DNA of 64,000 nucleotides from Novosphingobium terrae (GTDB taxonomy: Bacteria > Pseudomonadota > Alphaproteobacteria > Sphingomonadales > Sphingomonadaceae), in contig NZ_JABVZR010000001.1 of assembly GCF_017163935.1 (NCBI RefSeq), forward strand, positions 2,976,001 through 3,040,000, in the 5' to 3' direction. Position numbers and translations under genes: made by a program. How positions within the stretch are numbered: the stretch's first letter is position 1; each line of letters opens with the position of its first letter. The notes below the pieces were generated by a model. The model did no database searches and was not told the DNA's origin. It saw only the letters and a program-made list of their open reading frames with translations. This document shows, one piece after another, positions 26,391-35,156 of this stretch.

Positions 26391-26815
26391 TGGCCGCCCG
26401 TCTGCGCGCAGCCGGGGCGCTGGCCCTGCTCCTGATCACCACCCCCGCCATGGCGGCCGGTGCAGCATCGCCCTTCTGGCTGAAAAGCTGGACCGTCAAA
26501 AACGTGCGCGGCGATCTGGGCGCCGAGACCACGCATGAGATCCTCAACAAGAAGATCACGCTTGGCGACAAGACCTACACCGATCCGCTATCCAGCGATT
26601 GCAAACAGTCGCTGAGCTATGCGGATATCAAACTGCGCCCTTCAAGCGGGCTGAAGCAGCATTTCGGCGCGAGCTGGAAGTTTCCGAAGCTGCCCGGCAA
26701 TGTCTGGTACGGCTGGGTGCGCTGCGACGGCGCCAATGTGGAACCCTTCGCCTTTGTCGACAAGACCCACGCCTACATCTTCTACGAAAACGGCGCGATC
26801 ATCGAACTGAACTGA
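26390..26815 (+). CDS. Small exported protein paired with NlpC/P60 gene (immunity-like)
   Basis: A 141-residue protein with a clear signal peptide (GALALLLITTPAMAA) and a mature part of about 117 residues. I recognise no family. Two cysteines (SSDCKQSL and WVRCDGA) could form a disulfide, fitting a periplasmic protein. It starts on the last base of the preceding stop (TGATG), so its translation is coupled to the amidase. Position, size and export fit a periplasmic inhibitor or immunity protein for that amidase; this is an inference from arrangement. A repeat copy lies 55 bases downstream. Confidence 0.65.
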   Translation: MAARLRAAGALALLLITTPAMAAGAASPFWLKSWTVKNVRGDLGAETTHEILNKKITLGDKTYTDPLSSDCKQSLSYADIKLRPSSGLKQHFGASWKFPKLPGNVWYGWVRCDGANVEPFAFVDKTHAYIFYENGAIIELN

Positions 26816-26870
26816 CGTCGAAGATCGAACACGGTGCTCGACGAAAAGCAGAGCTATCGCCGGGAGACGT

Positions 26871-26899
26871 CATGAGAGCGCGAGGGGTAACCCCCTCGC
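26871..26899 (+). repeat. Dispersed palindromic repeat, copy 2 (forward orientation)
   Basis: CATGAGAGCGCGAGGGGT then AACCCCCTCGC, one G shorter in the left arm and with GGGAGC changed to GAGAGC. GGGAGACGT lies just before it, as it does for copy 3. It sits between the immunity-like gene and the convergent CE12 gene, inverted relative to copy 1. Confidence 0.8.
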
Positions 26900-26908
26900 A
26901 CTTCCTTT

Positions 26909-27697
26909 TTAATGACAGGCATAGTTCCCCAAAGCCGTCTTTCTTTCCAGATCGGGCCGTTGCGTCATCACCAGAGACGCAGCCGGAACACTGAGACCCG
27001 CCAGCTGCTCAGCCACCAGATTGGCCATGGCGCGGGCACCCAACTCGTTGAAATGGGTGTCATCATGCTGGCCCTGCGGGAAAGCGGGATAGGCCCCGGC
27101 GGCAAGGTTCATATAGAACTTGCGCGCCCCCTCGGCCCCCATGCGGTCGATCATGTTGCGCGATGCACCTTCCAGATCGATCAGCGGCGTGTTGGTGCTG
27201 GCAGCCAGCTCGCGCATCACGGCGGAATATTCCGCGAAATCCGCCTTGGACTTGCCCTGTTCGTCAAAATTGCGACGGGCGACGGGCGTGACCAGCACCG
27301 GATTTGCGCCCGCCCCACGCGATTGCCAGATCATACGCAGCAGATTGTCGCGAAAGAGGGCGGGATCGGCGAAACGCTCGGGCTTGGCCTTGGTGGCGTC
27401 ATTGTGGCCGAACTGGATCAGCACCGTGTCGCCGGGCTTGATCTCGGCCATCAGGCGGTCCCAGCGGCCCTCGGCGATAAAGCTCTTGGTCGAGCGGCCG
27501 CCGATGGCACGGTTCAGCACCACAGCGCCGGGCTTCATCCCGCAGGCGAGGAACTGGCCCCAGCCCGCTTGCGGATAATGCACAACATCATAGGTCTGCA
27601 CCGTGGAATCGCCCGCCACCAGAATGCGCGGAGGCGCTGCCTCCTGAGCGTGCGCGGTGCTTGCCATCAGCGCCAGAGCGCCAAGCCAGATCCTCAT
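26909..27697 (-). CDS. Rhamnogalacturonan acetylesterase (CE12, RhgT-like)
   Basis: A 262-residue exported SGNH esterase. After the signal peptide (WLGALALMASTAHAQ) come block I LVAGDSTVQTYD, block II NRAIGGRSTKSF, block III LIQFGHNDATK and block V QHDDTHFNELGARAMA, which together are typical of CE12 rhamnogalacturonan acetylesterases. It removes acetyl groups from galacturonate in RG-I so that lyases and hydrolases can act. It overlaps the transporter gene by four bases (ATGA on the minus strand), so it is the second gene of that unit. Confidence 0.9.
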   Translation of the reverse strand: MRIWLGALALMASTAHAQEAAPPRILVAGDSTVQTYDVVHYPQAGWGQFLACGMKPGAVVLNRAIGGRSTKSFIAEGRWDRLMAEIKPGDTVLIQFGHNDATKAKPERFADPALFRDNLLRMIWQSRGAGANPVLVTPVARRNFDEQGKSKADFAEYSAVMRELAASTNTPLIDLEGASRNMIDRMGAEGARKFYMNLAAGAYPAFPQGQHDDTHFNELGARAMANLVAEQLAGLSVPAASLVMTQRPDLERKTALGNYACH

Positions 27698-29217
27698 GCC
27701 TTCACCTCATTCTTGCCCCAGAGCCGGTCGTAGGACCAGCCGGAGAGATCCTCGACAACATCCCGGCTTTCCGGGCTGATCGGTTCGCGATGGCCCGCCC
27801 GCAGATGCTCGATTTCCGCCATCAGCACGGCGTGGGTCGCGCGGCTGAGGCGGAAGCGGCGCGAGATCGCTACCCCCATCACCAGCATCGCCCATGTGCC
27901 CAGCGCCATCACCAGCACCACCGTCAGCACGGCGCCCGACGTCTGCACATCGGCCTTGGGCACGAAGCCGCCCCAGTCCATCAGCAGGCCCACGAAGGCG
28001 ACGGCGGCTGCTTGCGTGGCCTTGCGGATAAAGGTCATAACGCCGGCAAAGGCGCCCTCCCGGCGGCGGCCGGTGACGATTTCATCCACGTCCGCCATAT
28101 AGTTGTAGGTGGCCCATGGGATATAGTTGAGCGCCCCGCGCCCCAGCCCCACCAGCCCCATGCCGATCCAGATCCAGCCCGACGTCGCGGGCAACCCCGC
28201 GCGCCACAGCAGCACCAGCGCCGCCACGCCAGCGGCAAAGCTGAATGCGGCAATCCGGTAAGCTCCGGCAGGCGTAGCGCGCAAAGCCATGCGGATCGCC
28301 ATCAGCACCGCCACCAGTTGCACGATATACATCGTGCCCAGCAGCGCCGAGGCCGTCTGCGTGCTGCCCGCCAGAGCAAAGATCACAAAGAAGGTGAAGG
28401 CCGCGTTGAAGATATCCTGACTGATATAGCCGCCCAGATACATGCCCAGATGCAGGCGAAACGCGCGGATGCGCAGGGTGGAGCTGAGGTTCTTCCACAA
28501 GCTGGGCCGGGCCGTCACCACACGGGCGTTTTCGGGGCGATGCCGCTCCCAGCTGAAGGCATAGAGGAAGCCCGCCGCCGCCATAAACAGCAGCGAAAAC
28601 AGGCCCCCCATGGCAAAGAAGGTCATCGGACTGTCACGCCCCAGCCAATTGATCAGCCACAGCGGCAAAAAGCCCGCCAGAATGGCCGATCCCTGCGCAA
28701 ACAGGATGCGGATGCCTGCGAATTTCGCCTTGGTGGCAAAGTCGGAGGACATTTCGGCGGCCAGCGTTTCGTAAGGGATCACCTCCAACGCATAGGTCAG
28801 CTCGAACAGCACGTAGGAGACGAGGTAGAACCAGAAATTCTGCCCCGGCCACCACATCAGCGCGAAGGATGGCAGCAAGGGAATCGCCGCCAGAATGAAG
28901 AAGCGCCGCCGCCCGAATGTCTGCCCCAGCCAGAAGCGGTCGAAACTGTCCGACAGATGGCCGATGGTGGGTGAGGCAAAGGCATCCAGCACGCGCGCCA
29001 CGGCGAAGATCAGCGCCGCCTCGCCCGCGCTCAAGCCGCAGAATTTGGTGTAGAAGATCAGCACCCAGGCGGAGATCACCGCCATCGATCCCGCGCCCAG
29101 CACATCGTTCGCGCCATAGGCCAGATAGTTGACGGTCTTCACCTGTCTGGGGGTGGCTCCCGAAGGGATACCCATGCTGATCGATCCTCTTACCCATGGT
29201 TCGGTCTGCGTAGCCAT
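27694..29217 (-). CDS. GPH-family sugar (oligogalacturonide/uronide) transporter
   Basis: A 507-residue major-facilitator protein of the glycoside-pentoside-hexuronide:cation symporter family with about 12 membrane segments. The N-terminal region NYLAYGANDVLGAGSMAVIS and ARVLDAFASPTIGHLSD, then FGRRRFFILAAIPL, are typical of GPH transporters; the later GALNYIPWATYNYMADVDE followed by GRRREGAFAG is also diagnostic. It would carry unsaturated galacturonides or similar sugars across the inner membrane. The start at 29217 has AAGG upstream; in-frame starts at 29238 and 29259 would read through the putative operator. It is divergent from PL22. Confidence 0.88.
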   Translation of the reverse strand: MATQTEPWVRGSISMGIPSGATPRQVKTVNYLAYGANDVLGAGSMAVISAWVLIFYTKFCGLSAGEAALIFAVARVLDAFASPTIGHLSDSFDRFWLGQTFGRRRFFILAAIPLLPSFALMWWPGQNFWFYLVSYVLFELTYALEVIPYETLAAEMSSDFATKAKFAGIRILFAQGSAILAGFLPLWLINWLGRDSPMTFFAMGGLFSLLFMAAAGFLYAFSWERHRPENARVVTARPSLWKNLSSTLRIRAFRLHLGMYLGGYISQDIFNAAFTFFVIFALAGSTQTASALLGTMYIVQLVAVLMAIRMALRATPAGAYRIAAFSFAAGVAALVLLWRAGLPATSGWIWIGMGLVGLGRGALNYIPWATYNYMADVDEIVTGRRREGAFAGVMTFIRKATQAAAVAFVGLLMDWGGFVPKADVQTSGAVLTVVLVMALGTWAMLVMGVAISRRFRLSRATHAVLMAEIEHLRAGHREPISPESRDVVEDLSGWSYDRLWGKNEVKA

Positions 29218-29223
29218 TGCGTC

Positions 29224-29250
29224 GCAACCTTGTGACATTTTTTCACATTG
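29224..29250. promoter_or_regulatory. Putative operator between transporter and PL22
   Basis: Contains GCAAC (29224-29228) and TTTCACATTG (29241-29250), the two parts of the IclR-region motif, but 12 bases apart instead of four. GTGA-N7-TCAC at 29232-29246 gives a short inverted repeat. It lies just before the transporter start and about 80 bases before PL22. Confidence 0.4.
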
Positions 29251-29329
29251 AGGGATCAATACATACTATGTAAAACAAAACCGACAAGCGGCAAATGACG
29301 TGCGAACCGCTTTTGAGGGAGATGACCGA

Positions 29330-30670
29330 ATGCGTTTCAGTTCCTTGGGTAAGGCCTTTCTGGCGGGCACGGTCCTGCTGACCACACCTGCCCTCGCCAA
29401 GCCCCAGCGCGAATGGGTCGATCCGCTGACGCATCACCGCGTGTTGCGCATCAGCGACATGCCGGGCACCTCCAGCCTCTATTTCACCCAGAGCGCCTTC
29501 ACCCCGCAGGGCGACAAGATGGTGATGAAGACCCCTCAGGGCATCGCGGTCGTCACGCTGAAGGACTGGAGCGTCAAGCTGCTGGTGCCCGGCCCGCAAC
29601 TCAACCTTCTGTTTACGGGGCACAAAAGCCGCAACGTCTATTATGCCAGCCGCGCGCGCGATGATGCCGGGCAGACGTTCCAAGTCTATGCCGCCGATGT
29701 CGACACCGGCAAGGTGAAGAAGGTGGCCGATGTTGCGGGCGGCTCGATCGGCTCGATCAACGCCGATGAGACCATGCTGCTGGGCCAATACACGCTGCCC
29801 CCCGCCAATGTGAACCCCGATGGTACGCTGAAGCACCCCGCGCAAAAGGGCGGAAACGAGACTCCCGGCGGCTACACCTATGCCGAAAACCGCCCCGACG
29901 GCACACCCTACACCTATGCCGACGCCAAGACCCGCGCGCTCCACCGCCGCCTGATCGCGGGCATCCCGATGGAGATCTTCACGCACAATCTGGTCACCGG
30001 AGAGCGCAAGGTGATCGTGGCCTCGAAGGACTGGCTCAACCATGTGCAGTTCTCGCCCACCGATCCGGGGCTGATCATGTATTGCCACGAAGGGCCATGG
30101 CATGAGGTGGACCGCATCTGGACCATCCGCACCGATGGCACGGGGCAGAAGCTGGTCCACACCCGCACCATGAACAATGAGATCGCGGGGCATGAGTTCT
30201 TCTCACCCGATGGCCACACCATCTGGTACGATCTGCAGACGCCGCGCGGGCAGGTCTTCTGGCTGGCCGGCTATGATGTCACCACCGGCAAGCGCACATG
30301 GTACAATGTGGAGCGCAACCAGTGGTCGGTGCATTACAACCAGTCGCCCGATTTCAAGCTGTTCACCGGCGATGGCGGCGACAGCGAGATGGTTGCCCAT
30401 GCGCCGGACGGCAAATATCTCTACCTCTTCACGCCCAAGCCCATACCGGACGATGCCGAAATCCCCACGGCGGATGCGGAGAAGCTGATCGTGCCGGGCA
30501 CCTTTGCGCAAGAGAAGCTGGTCGATATGCGCAATCACAATTACAAGACCGAGCCGAACATGACTTTCACGCCCGATGGCAAATGGATCATCTTCCGCGG
30601 CCATTTCGAGAATGACCCGGATGAACACGGCACGCATGTCTATGCCGTGGAGGTGGCCAAGGCACAGTAA
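29330..30670 (+). CDS. Oligogalacturonate lyase (PL22), exported
   Basis: A 446-residue seven-bladed beta-propeller of the PL22 family, which splits short oligogalacturonides by beta-elimination. Typical segments are REWVDPLTHHRVLRISDMPG at the start of the mature part, LNHVQFSPTDPGLIMYCHEG then WHEVDRIWTIRTDG, and MNNEIAGHEFFSPDGHTIWY, which hold the metal-binding and substrate histidines; FTPDGKWIIFRGHFE closes the propeller. Classical PL22 enzymes are cytoplasmic, but here a signal peptide (FLAGTVLLTTPALA) is clear, so this one should act in the periplasm. GAGGGAGA precedes the start at 29330. It is divergent from the GPH transporter. Confidence 0.9.
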   Translation: MRFSSLGKAFLAGTVLLTTPALAKPQREWVDPLTHHRVLRISDMPGTSSLYFTQSAFTPQGDKMVMKTPQGIAVVTLKDWSVKLLVPGPQLNLLFTGHKSRNVYYASRARDDAGQTFQVYAADVDTGKVKKVADVAGGSIGSINADETMLLGQYTLPPANVNPDGTLKHPAQKGGNETPGGYTYAENRPDGTPYTYADAKTRALHRRLIAGIPMEIFTHNLVTGERKVIVASKDWLNHVQFSPTDPGLIMYCHEGPWHEVDRIWTIRTDGTGQKLVHTRTMNNEIAGHEFFSPDGHTIWYDLQTPRGQVFWLAGYDVTTGKRTWYNVERNQWSVHYNQSPDFKLFTGDGGDSEMVAHAPDGKYLYLFTPKPIPDDAEIPTADAEKLIVPGTFAQEKLVDMRNHNYKTEPNMTFTPDGKWIIFRGHFENDPDEHGTHVYAVEVAKAQ

Positions 30671-30676
30671 GGTTTG

Positions 30677-30706
30677 AAGGGGCGGCTTGAACAGGCCGCC
30701 CCTTTT
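30677..30706. terminator. Terminator between PL22 and GH35
   Basis: GGGGCGGC and GCCGCCCC form a perfect stem with an eight-base loop, followed by TTTT on the + strand and preceded by AA. It lies between the convergent PL22 and GH35 genes. Confidence 0.75.
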
Positions 30707-30710
30707 CGGA

Positions 30711-33695
30711 TCAGGGCGCTGGAGGAAGACTGGCCGGGGCCTCCACCATCCGCACCGGCAGGCCGCCCAGCCTGTTCTGCATCGTCACCAGCTTGACCTG
30801 CTGCGGCGCATTCTCCGGCGCGCCATCGCTGGTCACCGCCAGAGCGATCACATTGCCGCCATGGTGGTTGAGGATGCCCTCGGGGATGGGGAAAGTCCGC
30901 TGCGGGCCGACATGGGCGATAAACTGCCCCATATTCCAGCCATTGACGAAAATCAGCGCGCGATAATGCTGCGCGGAACGCGGCGTTGAGGGATCGCCCA
31001 TCTGCACCCCGATGGTGGCATCCTGCCCCTTGGGCACGTTCAGGGTGAAGCTGCTGCGATACCAGTTGGTGCCCGCCGGGCCCTGAGCCAGACCCTGCAC
31101 GCTTTTCCATGCGGCATCGTTGAAGGCAGGCAGATGCCAGCCCATCCGCTCGCCATACTGCCCGCCATTGTTGGGCGTGCCGCGTGCATGATCGGCGAAA
31201 TTCTCGCCGCCAGCGCGCCCCTGAACGCGCCATGTCACCGGCACGGAGAAGGACGGCCCGGTCAGCGGCTCGATGGAAGCGGCGATCAGCCCGCGCGCCT
31301 CCTTATGCTCGTCCGAGGCGGTCAGATCCCAATTGTGGCCATTGTTGCGCACCATCACCGCCAGCACATGCTCGCCCTGCGTATGGGCGTTGTCGGGCAG
31401 ATTGAGCGTCAGGCTTCCCGTGGTGATCGGGCGTGGCATACCGGCGGGCAATTCACCCTGCCCGATCAGCGCGCCATCGAGGAACACCTGCGCCATCCCC
31501 GCCCCGCCCGCGCCATAGGCCAGCGTGATCTTCTGCGCTTTGGCATCGCCCGCGAAACGCCCGCGATACCAGACATCGCCCTCATGGAAGCCATAGGGGT
31601 CCATGGTCATGGTGGGCTGACCATCAGGCTTTTGCGACTGGGTGGCGTCGCGACGATGGTCGATGGCCTGCCAGTGGCTGTCATCGAAGCCGGGCGAGGC
31701 TTCGGGAGAACCCGCCATGCTGCGCCATGCCAGCTGCGGCAAGGTCACCGGCGCCGGGCCGGGCAGAGTGCCGACCAGCGCGCCATCCTGCGCCCGCACC
31801 GCCACCGGGGCACCATTCCATGTCACGCGCGAAGCCTCGCCCCAGACCCGCAAGGGCCCAGCAGCAATGGTATCGCCCGTCAGCGCCAGAGCGCCGCCCT
31901 TCGCCACCGCATGGCGCACAAGGTTCGGCCCGCAGGCCAGCACGCCATCGGCAGTCCAGCACGAAGCACCCGCCGCATCATCGCCCAGCAGCAAGGTCAG
32001 CGGCGGGCGACCGCCTCCGCTGATCTCCACGCTGGCCAGAGCGCCATGGGTGTAATCCAGCACCAGATCGCCGCGTGCGGCATCGAAATGGCTCTCCACG
32101 CTGCCGCTGCTCACCTTTACCTGAGGGGCGCTGGCATAGCGCAGCACGGTGCGACCTGCTTCCCCCTTGCGGCCCACCATCAGCAGCAGATCACGAGGAC
32201 CTTGGTGGATATGGCTCTGGATTTCGCTGGTGGCATAGACCAGCCGCTGGCCGCCAAGATTCACCCCAGCCACCAGCCATTTCGCATCGTAACCGTTCAG
32301 CCGCATCTGCGGGAACTGATAGTGCCCATCCGGCAGATCGGCGCTGAAGGTGAAAGGCGTATCCTCGGTGAGATGGCCATCCGAATGCGCCAACAGCAGG
32401 AAGCGCGCGTCGCTCTTGGGATTGCGGTTGTGATAGAGGCGGATCGCTTCGGAAGACGTCTTGATCGGCGCGGCCGGAATCATCCCGGCCAGATCGGGCA
32501 CGGCGGCAATCGTGCCGCCGATCACCTTCAACTCGGCGGCCTTGTCGCGCAAGGACCGATCCTCGGCAATGGCCGCGCCATAGTCATAGCTGGTGAAGAC
32601 CACCGGCGCGGGCAGCCAGCCCCAACTGGTGCCGCCATAGCCCATATAGATGCTCTGCAAGGCGATACCATTGGCCAGATTGGTGCCGTAGAACAGCTTC
32701 TGATAGCCCAACCCGCGCTGCACGGAGTTGCAGCCATAATTCCCGTTCGAGCCCCAGTAATCGAACCAGCCCCCGCCGATCTCGGCCAGAAAGCCCGGCG
32801 TATCGGGAGAGGCCGAGGCGCCGCCTTTTGCCCCGCCCTCGCCGTAAAAGCCCCAGTCGGGCGCGGGGGTGGAGCGCACCACATGCCCATCCGCCGTGCA
32901 GGCGCCGCCCGGATAGGCATCGAAAGCGTACATATCGTTCGGCCCATGCACCACGCCCGGCACCGGAGAGGCGTCCGGCACCCAACGGCCCTGACGGCCC
33001 GGATCGTTGTGGAAGATCGGCACATTGATGCCATCGGAGCGGGTCTTGGCGTAAAGGTGGTCCATATAGCGCCGATGCACCGCCGAGGTCTGTGACAGCT
33101 CATTCTCGATCTGATGCAGGATCACATTACCCTTGTGGCCCTTCCCGTCACCATTGATCTGATGGCGGGCGACAATGGCATCCACGGCGGTGAGCCACTC
33201 ATCGGCGGCGGCCATGTATTCGGGATCATCGGTGCGGGCCTGGGCGCGCTGGTTCTGCAGCCAGCCGGGGAAGCCCCCGCGCGCCAACTCCGCATTCACA
33301 TAGGGCCCAACACGGGTGATGACATAGAGGCCTTCCTCATCGGCCATAGTCAGCAGTCGGTCGAGGTCGCGGATGCCGCTGAAATCCTCCACGCCCTGTT
33401 TGGGGCTGTGGTAGCTCCAGTCGAAATAGAAGGTGACGGTGTTGAAGCCGCTGGCCTTCATCTTTTGCAGGATGTCGCGCCACAGATCAGGGCTCGGCAG
33501 GCGGAAGGGGTGGAATTCGGAGGCCCAGATCAGCTTGCGCTGCCCATCGATCATCAGCGAATGGCCGTCGAAGGAGACGCGACCGAAGCTCTTCACCGGA
33601 GCCTTGTCATTCACGGTGGGCCGCGCCTGCTGAGCGGCGGCGGGCGAGGCGATCAGGGCCAGAGCGGCGGCTGTCGTCATCAGAATCTTGCGCAA
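30711..33695 (-). CDS. GH35 beta-galactosidase, exported
   Basis: A 994-residue beta-galactosidase predicted to strip galactan side chains of RG-I. After a signal peptide (ALALIASPAAAQ) the TIM barrel begins with WASEFHPFRLPSPDLWRDIL and GFNTVTFYFDWSYHSP; the acid/base glutamate is in ILHQIENELS and the nucleophile region is FLAEIGGGWFDYWGS. Several beta-sandwich domains follow, including two jelly rolls near residues 640-760 and 800-980. The start is TTG: AGGAGG lies five bases before it and no ATG exists closer to the signal peptide. It is nine bases after the GH28 gene, whose TAG stop overlaps that ribosome site, so the two are translationally coupled. Confidence 0.88.
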   Translation of the reverse strand: MRKILMTTAAALALIASPAAAQQARPTVNDKAPVKSFGRVSFDGHSLMIDGQRKLIWASEFHPFRLPSPDLWRDILQKMKASGFNTVTFYFDWSYHSPKQGVEDFSGIRDLDRLLTMADEEGLYVITRVGPYVNAELARGGFPGWLQNQRAQARTDDPEYMAAADEWLTAVDAIVARHQINGDGKGHKGNVILHQIENELSQTSAVHRRYMDHLYAKTRSDGINVPIFHNDPGRQGRWVPDASPVPGVVHGPNDMYAFDAYPGGACTADGHVVRSTPAPDWGFYGEGGAKGGASASPDTPGFLAEIGGGWFDYWGSNGNYGCNSVQRGLGYQKLFYGTNLANGIALQSIYMGYGGTSWGWLPAPVVFTSYDYGAAIAEDRSLRDKAAELKVIGGTIAAVPDLAGMIPAAPIKTSSEAIRLYHNRNPKSDARFLLLAHSDGHLTEDTPFTFSADLPDGHYQFPQMRLNGYDAKWLVAGVNLGGQRLVYATSEIQSHIHQGPRDLLLMVGRKGEAGRTVLRYASAPQVKVSSGSVESHFDAARGDLVLDYTHGALASVEISGGGRPPLTLLLGDDAAGASCWTADGVLACGPNLVRHAVAKGGALALTGDTIAAGPLRVWGEASRVTWNGAPVAVRAQDGALVGTLPGPAPVTLPQLAWRSMAGSPEASPGFDDSHWQAIDHRRDATQSQKPDGQPTMTMDPYGFHEGDVWYRGRFAGDAKAQKITLAYGAGGAGMAQVFLDGALIGQGELPAGMPRPITTGSLTLNLPDNAHTQGEHVLAVMVRNNGHNWDLTASDEHKEARGLIAASIEPLTGPSFSVPVTWRVQGRAGGENFADHARGTPNNGGQYGERMGWHLPAFNDAAWKSVQGLAQGPAGTNWYRSSFTLNVPKGQDATIGVQMGDPSTPRSAQHYRALIFVNGWNMGQFIAHVGPQRTFPIPEGILNHHGGNVIALAVTSDGAPENAPQQVKLVTMQNRLGGLPVRMVEAPASLPPAP

Positions 33696-33704
33696 AAGAG
33701 CCTC

Positions 33705-35156
33705 CTATGAGGACAGAAGAGGGGAAGCGGTGATCGTCAGGCCCTCGGCATCGCTGTGGATGAAAGCCGGGCGGGCATCGGGCGCGGTGTGGCGGGCGTG
33801 GAAGCGCTCGATGGTCAGGCTCCGCACATGCCGCAGCCACAGTGCCCAAGCGGGCAGCGTGCCGAACATGCTGGGTTCGGGATAGGCATCCGGCACTAAC
33901 GGAGGCTGCCGCCCGGCGTCTTCGGCGGTGCCGCCGCCCTGATAAGCCAGCGTGATGCCGCGCATTGTCACATCTTCAACCGGATGGCTTGGCAGACCGG
34001 CGATGGCGGCGGGGAAATGGTGATTGATGCCGCTGGCCGTGATGCCTTCCAGCAGGATGCGCCGCATCGCGCCCACTCTGGTGCCCGCAGGCCCGCGCAG
34101 CCTTGCGCCCAGCCGCAGGAAGATGGGCGCGGTGGTGACCTCTTCCATGGTCAGGTGGCGGGCGGTGATGTCCTCCACCACGGCGCCGTCGACGCTTTCG
34201 ATGGCGAGGCCCCGGCTGCGCTGGAAGTGACAATCCTCGATGGTGATCCGGCGGATATCGCCATTGGTTTCGGTGCCGATCTTGATGCGGCCCGTCACAT
34301 GGTCCTGATCGGGGGCCAGTTCCTGCGTACGGCCATGCGTCCCATCCAGTATCGTGCCCAGATCGAAGCCGGAGACCGTGCAATGGCGCACCGCAATGTC
34401 CTCGCTGGGCATGATCCGCCCCAGAGCAAGGCTGGTCTTGATGACGATGGCATCATCATTGGGGCTGTTGACGCGGCAATGCTCCACCACGCAGCGCTGC
34501 ACGCAGTCCAGATCGATGCCGTCGCGCTGGGTATCGATGGTGAGGTCGCGCAGCACCATATCGCTGCATCCCGTGGCCAGAATGGCGAAATGACCGCCCC
34601 GGTCGATGGTGAAATCCGAAAGCGTCACCTGTCGGCATTCGCGCAGGGCAATCGCCTTGTTGCCCAGCCCGATCATCTCGGCATGACCCGTTTCCAACGC
34701 GGTGACTTGCGCGCCGCTCATGCCCTGCATCGAGAGCGGGCGTTCCCCCGATTGCGCCCGCCAGCGTGAGCCGGGGCCGTTGCGGGTGAGGCCCTTGCCC
34801 TCGATAAGGCCGGGGCCTGTGATTGCGATCTGGGTGAGGTTTTCGCCCCAGATCAGGCTGTTGTGCCAGTGACTATGGCCGAAGTCCTGATAGAGTTGCT
34901 CCCCATTGTCCTCGGGCTGATCATAGGCGCCGCCGTGAAGCGCGGGATCGGCAGCCTCAATCACCGCGCCTGCGTCCAGATGCAGCGTCACCCCGCTGGC
35001 CAGCCGGATCGAGAAGCAAAGGTAGCGCCCCGCAGGCACCATCACCACGCCCCCGCCCGCCTCATGCGCGGCGCGGATCGCTGCGTTGATGCCCTGATGC
35101 GCCAGAACGCGCCCATGGTTGGCGGCGCCGTAAGCGGTGACATCGAAGCGCTTCAT
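33705..35156 (-). CDS. GH28-like polygalacturonase/rhamnogalacturonase, cytoplasmic
   Basis: A 483-residue right-handed beta-helix protein of the GH28 type. It opens with FDVTAYGAANHGRVLAHQGI, the usual first turn, and keeps catalytic-region motifs TQRDGIDLD (for NTDG) and SPNDDAIVIKTS (for DDAIAIK). A canonical GHG motif is not obvious, so the family may be a divergent GH28 subfamily. No signal peptide is present, in contrast to neighbouring GH51 and GH35; it would act on imported oligogalacturonides. It begins on the last base of the GH51 stop (TGATG) and is followed closely by GH35: a three-gene unit GH51-GH28-GH35. Confidence 0.8.
   Translation of the reverse strand: MKRFDVTAYGAANHGRVLAHQGINAAIRAAHEAGGGVVMVPAGRYLCFSIRLASGVTLHLDAGAVIEAADPALHGGAYDQPEDNGEQLYQDFGHSHWHNSLIWGENLTQIAITGPGLIEGKGLTRNGPGSRWRAQSGERPLSMQGMSGAQVTALETGHAEMIGLGNKAIALRECRQVTLSDFTIDRGGHFAILATGCSDMVLRDLTIDTQRDGIDLDCVQRCVVEHCRVNSPNDDAIVIKTSLALGRIMPSEDIAVRHCTVSGFDLGTILDGTHGRTQELAPDQDHVTGRIKIGTETNGDIRRITIEDCHFQRSRGLAIESVDGAVVEDITARHLTMEEVTTAPIFLRLGARLRGPAGTRVGAMRRILLEGITASGINHHFPAAIAGLPSHPVEDVTMRGITLAYQGGGTAEDAGRQPPLVPDAYPEPSMFGTLPAWALWLRHVRSLTIERFHARHTAPDARPAFIHSDAEGLTITASPLLSS

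Noticed and set aside
25971-26815. Reading the NlpC/P60 gene as a housekeeping cell-wall endopeptidase
   Set aside because: It lacks a signal peptide, membrane anchor or SH3/LysM domain and is coupled to an exported partner. I kept the effector-like reading but cannot exclude a divergent housekeeping role.
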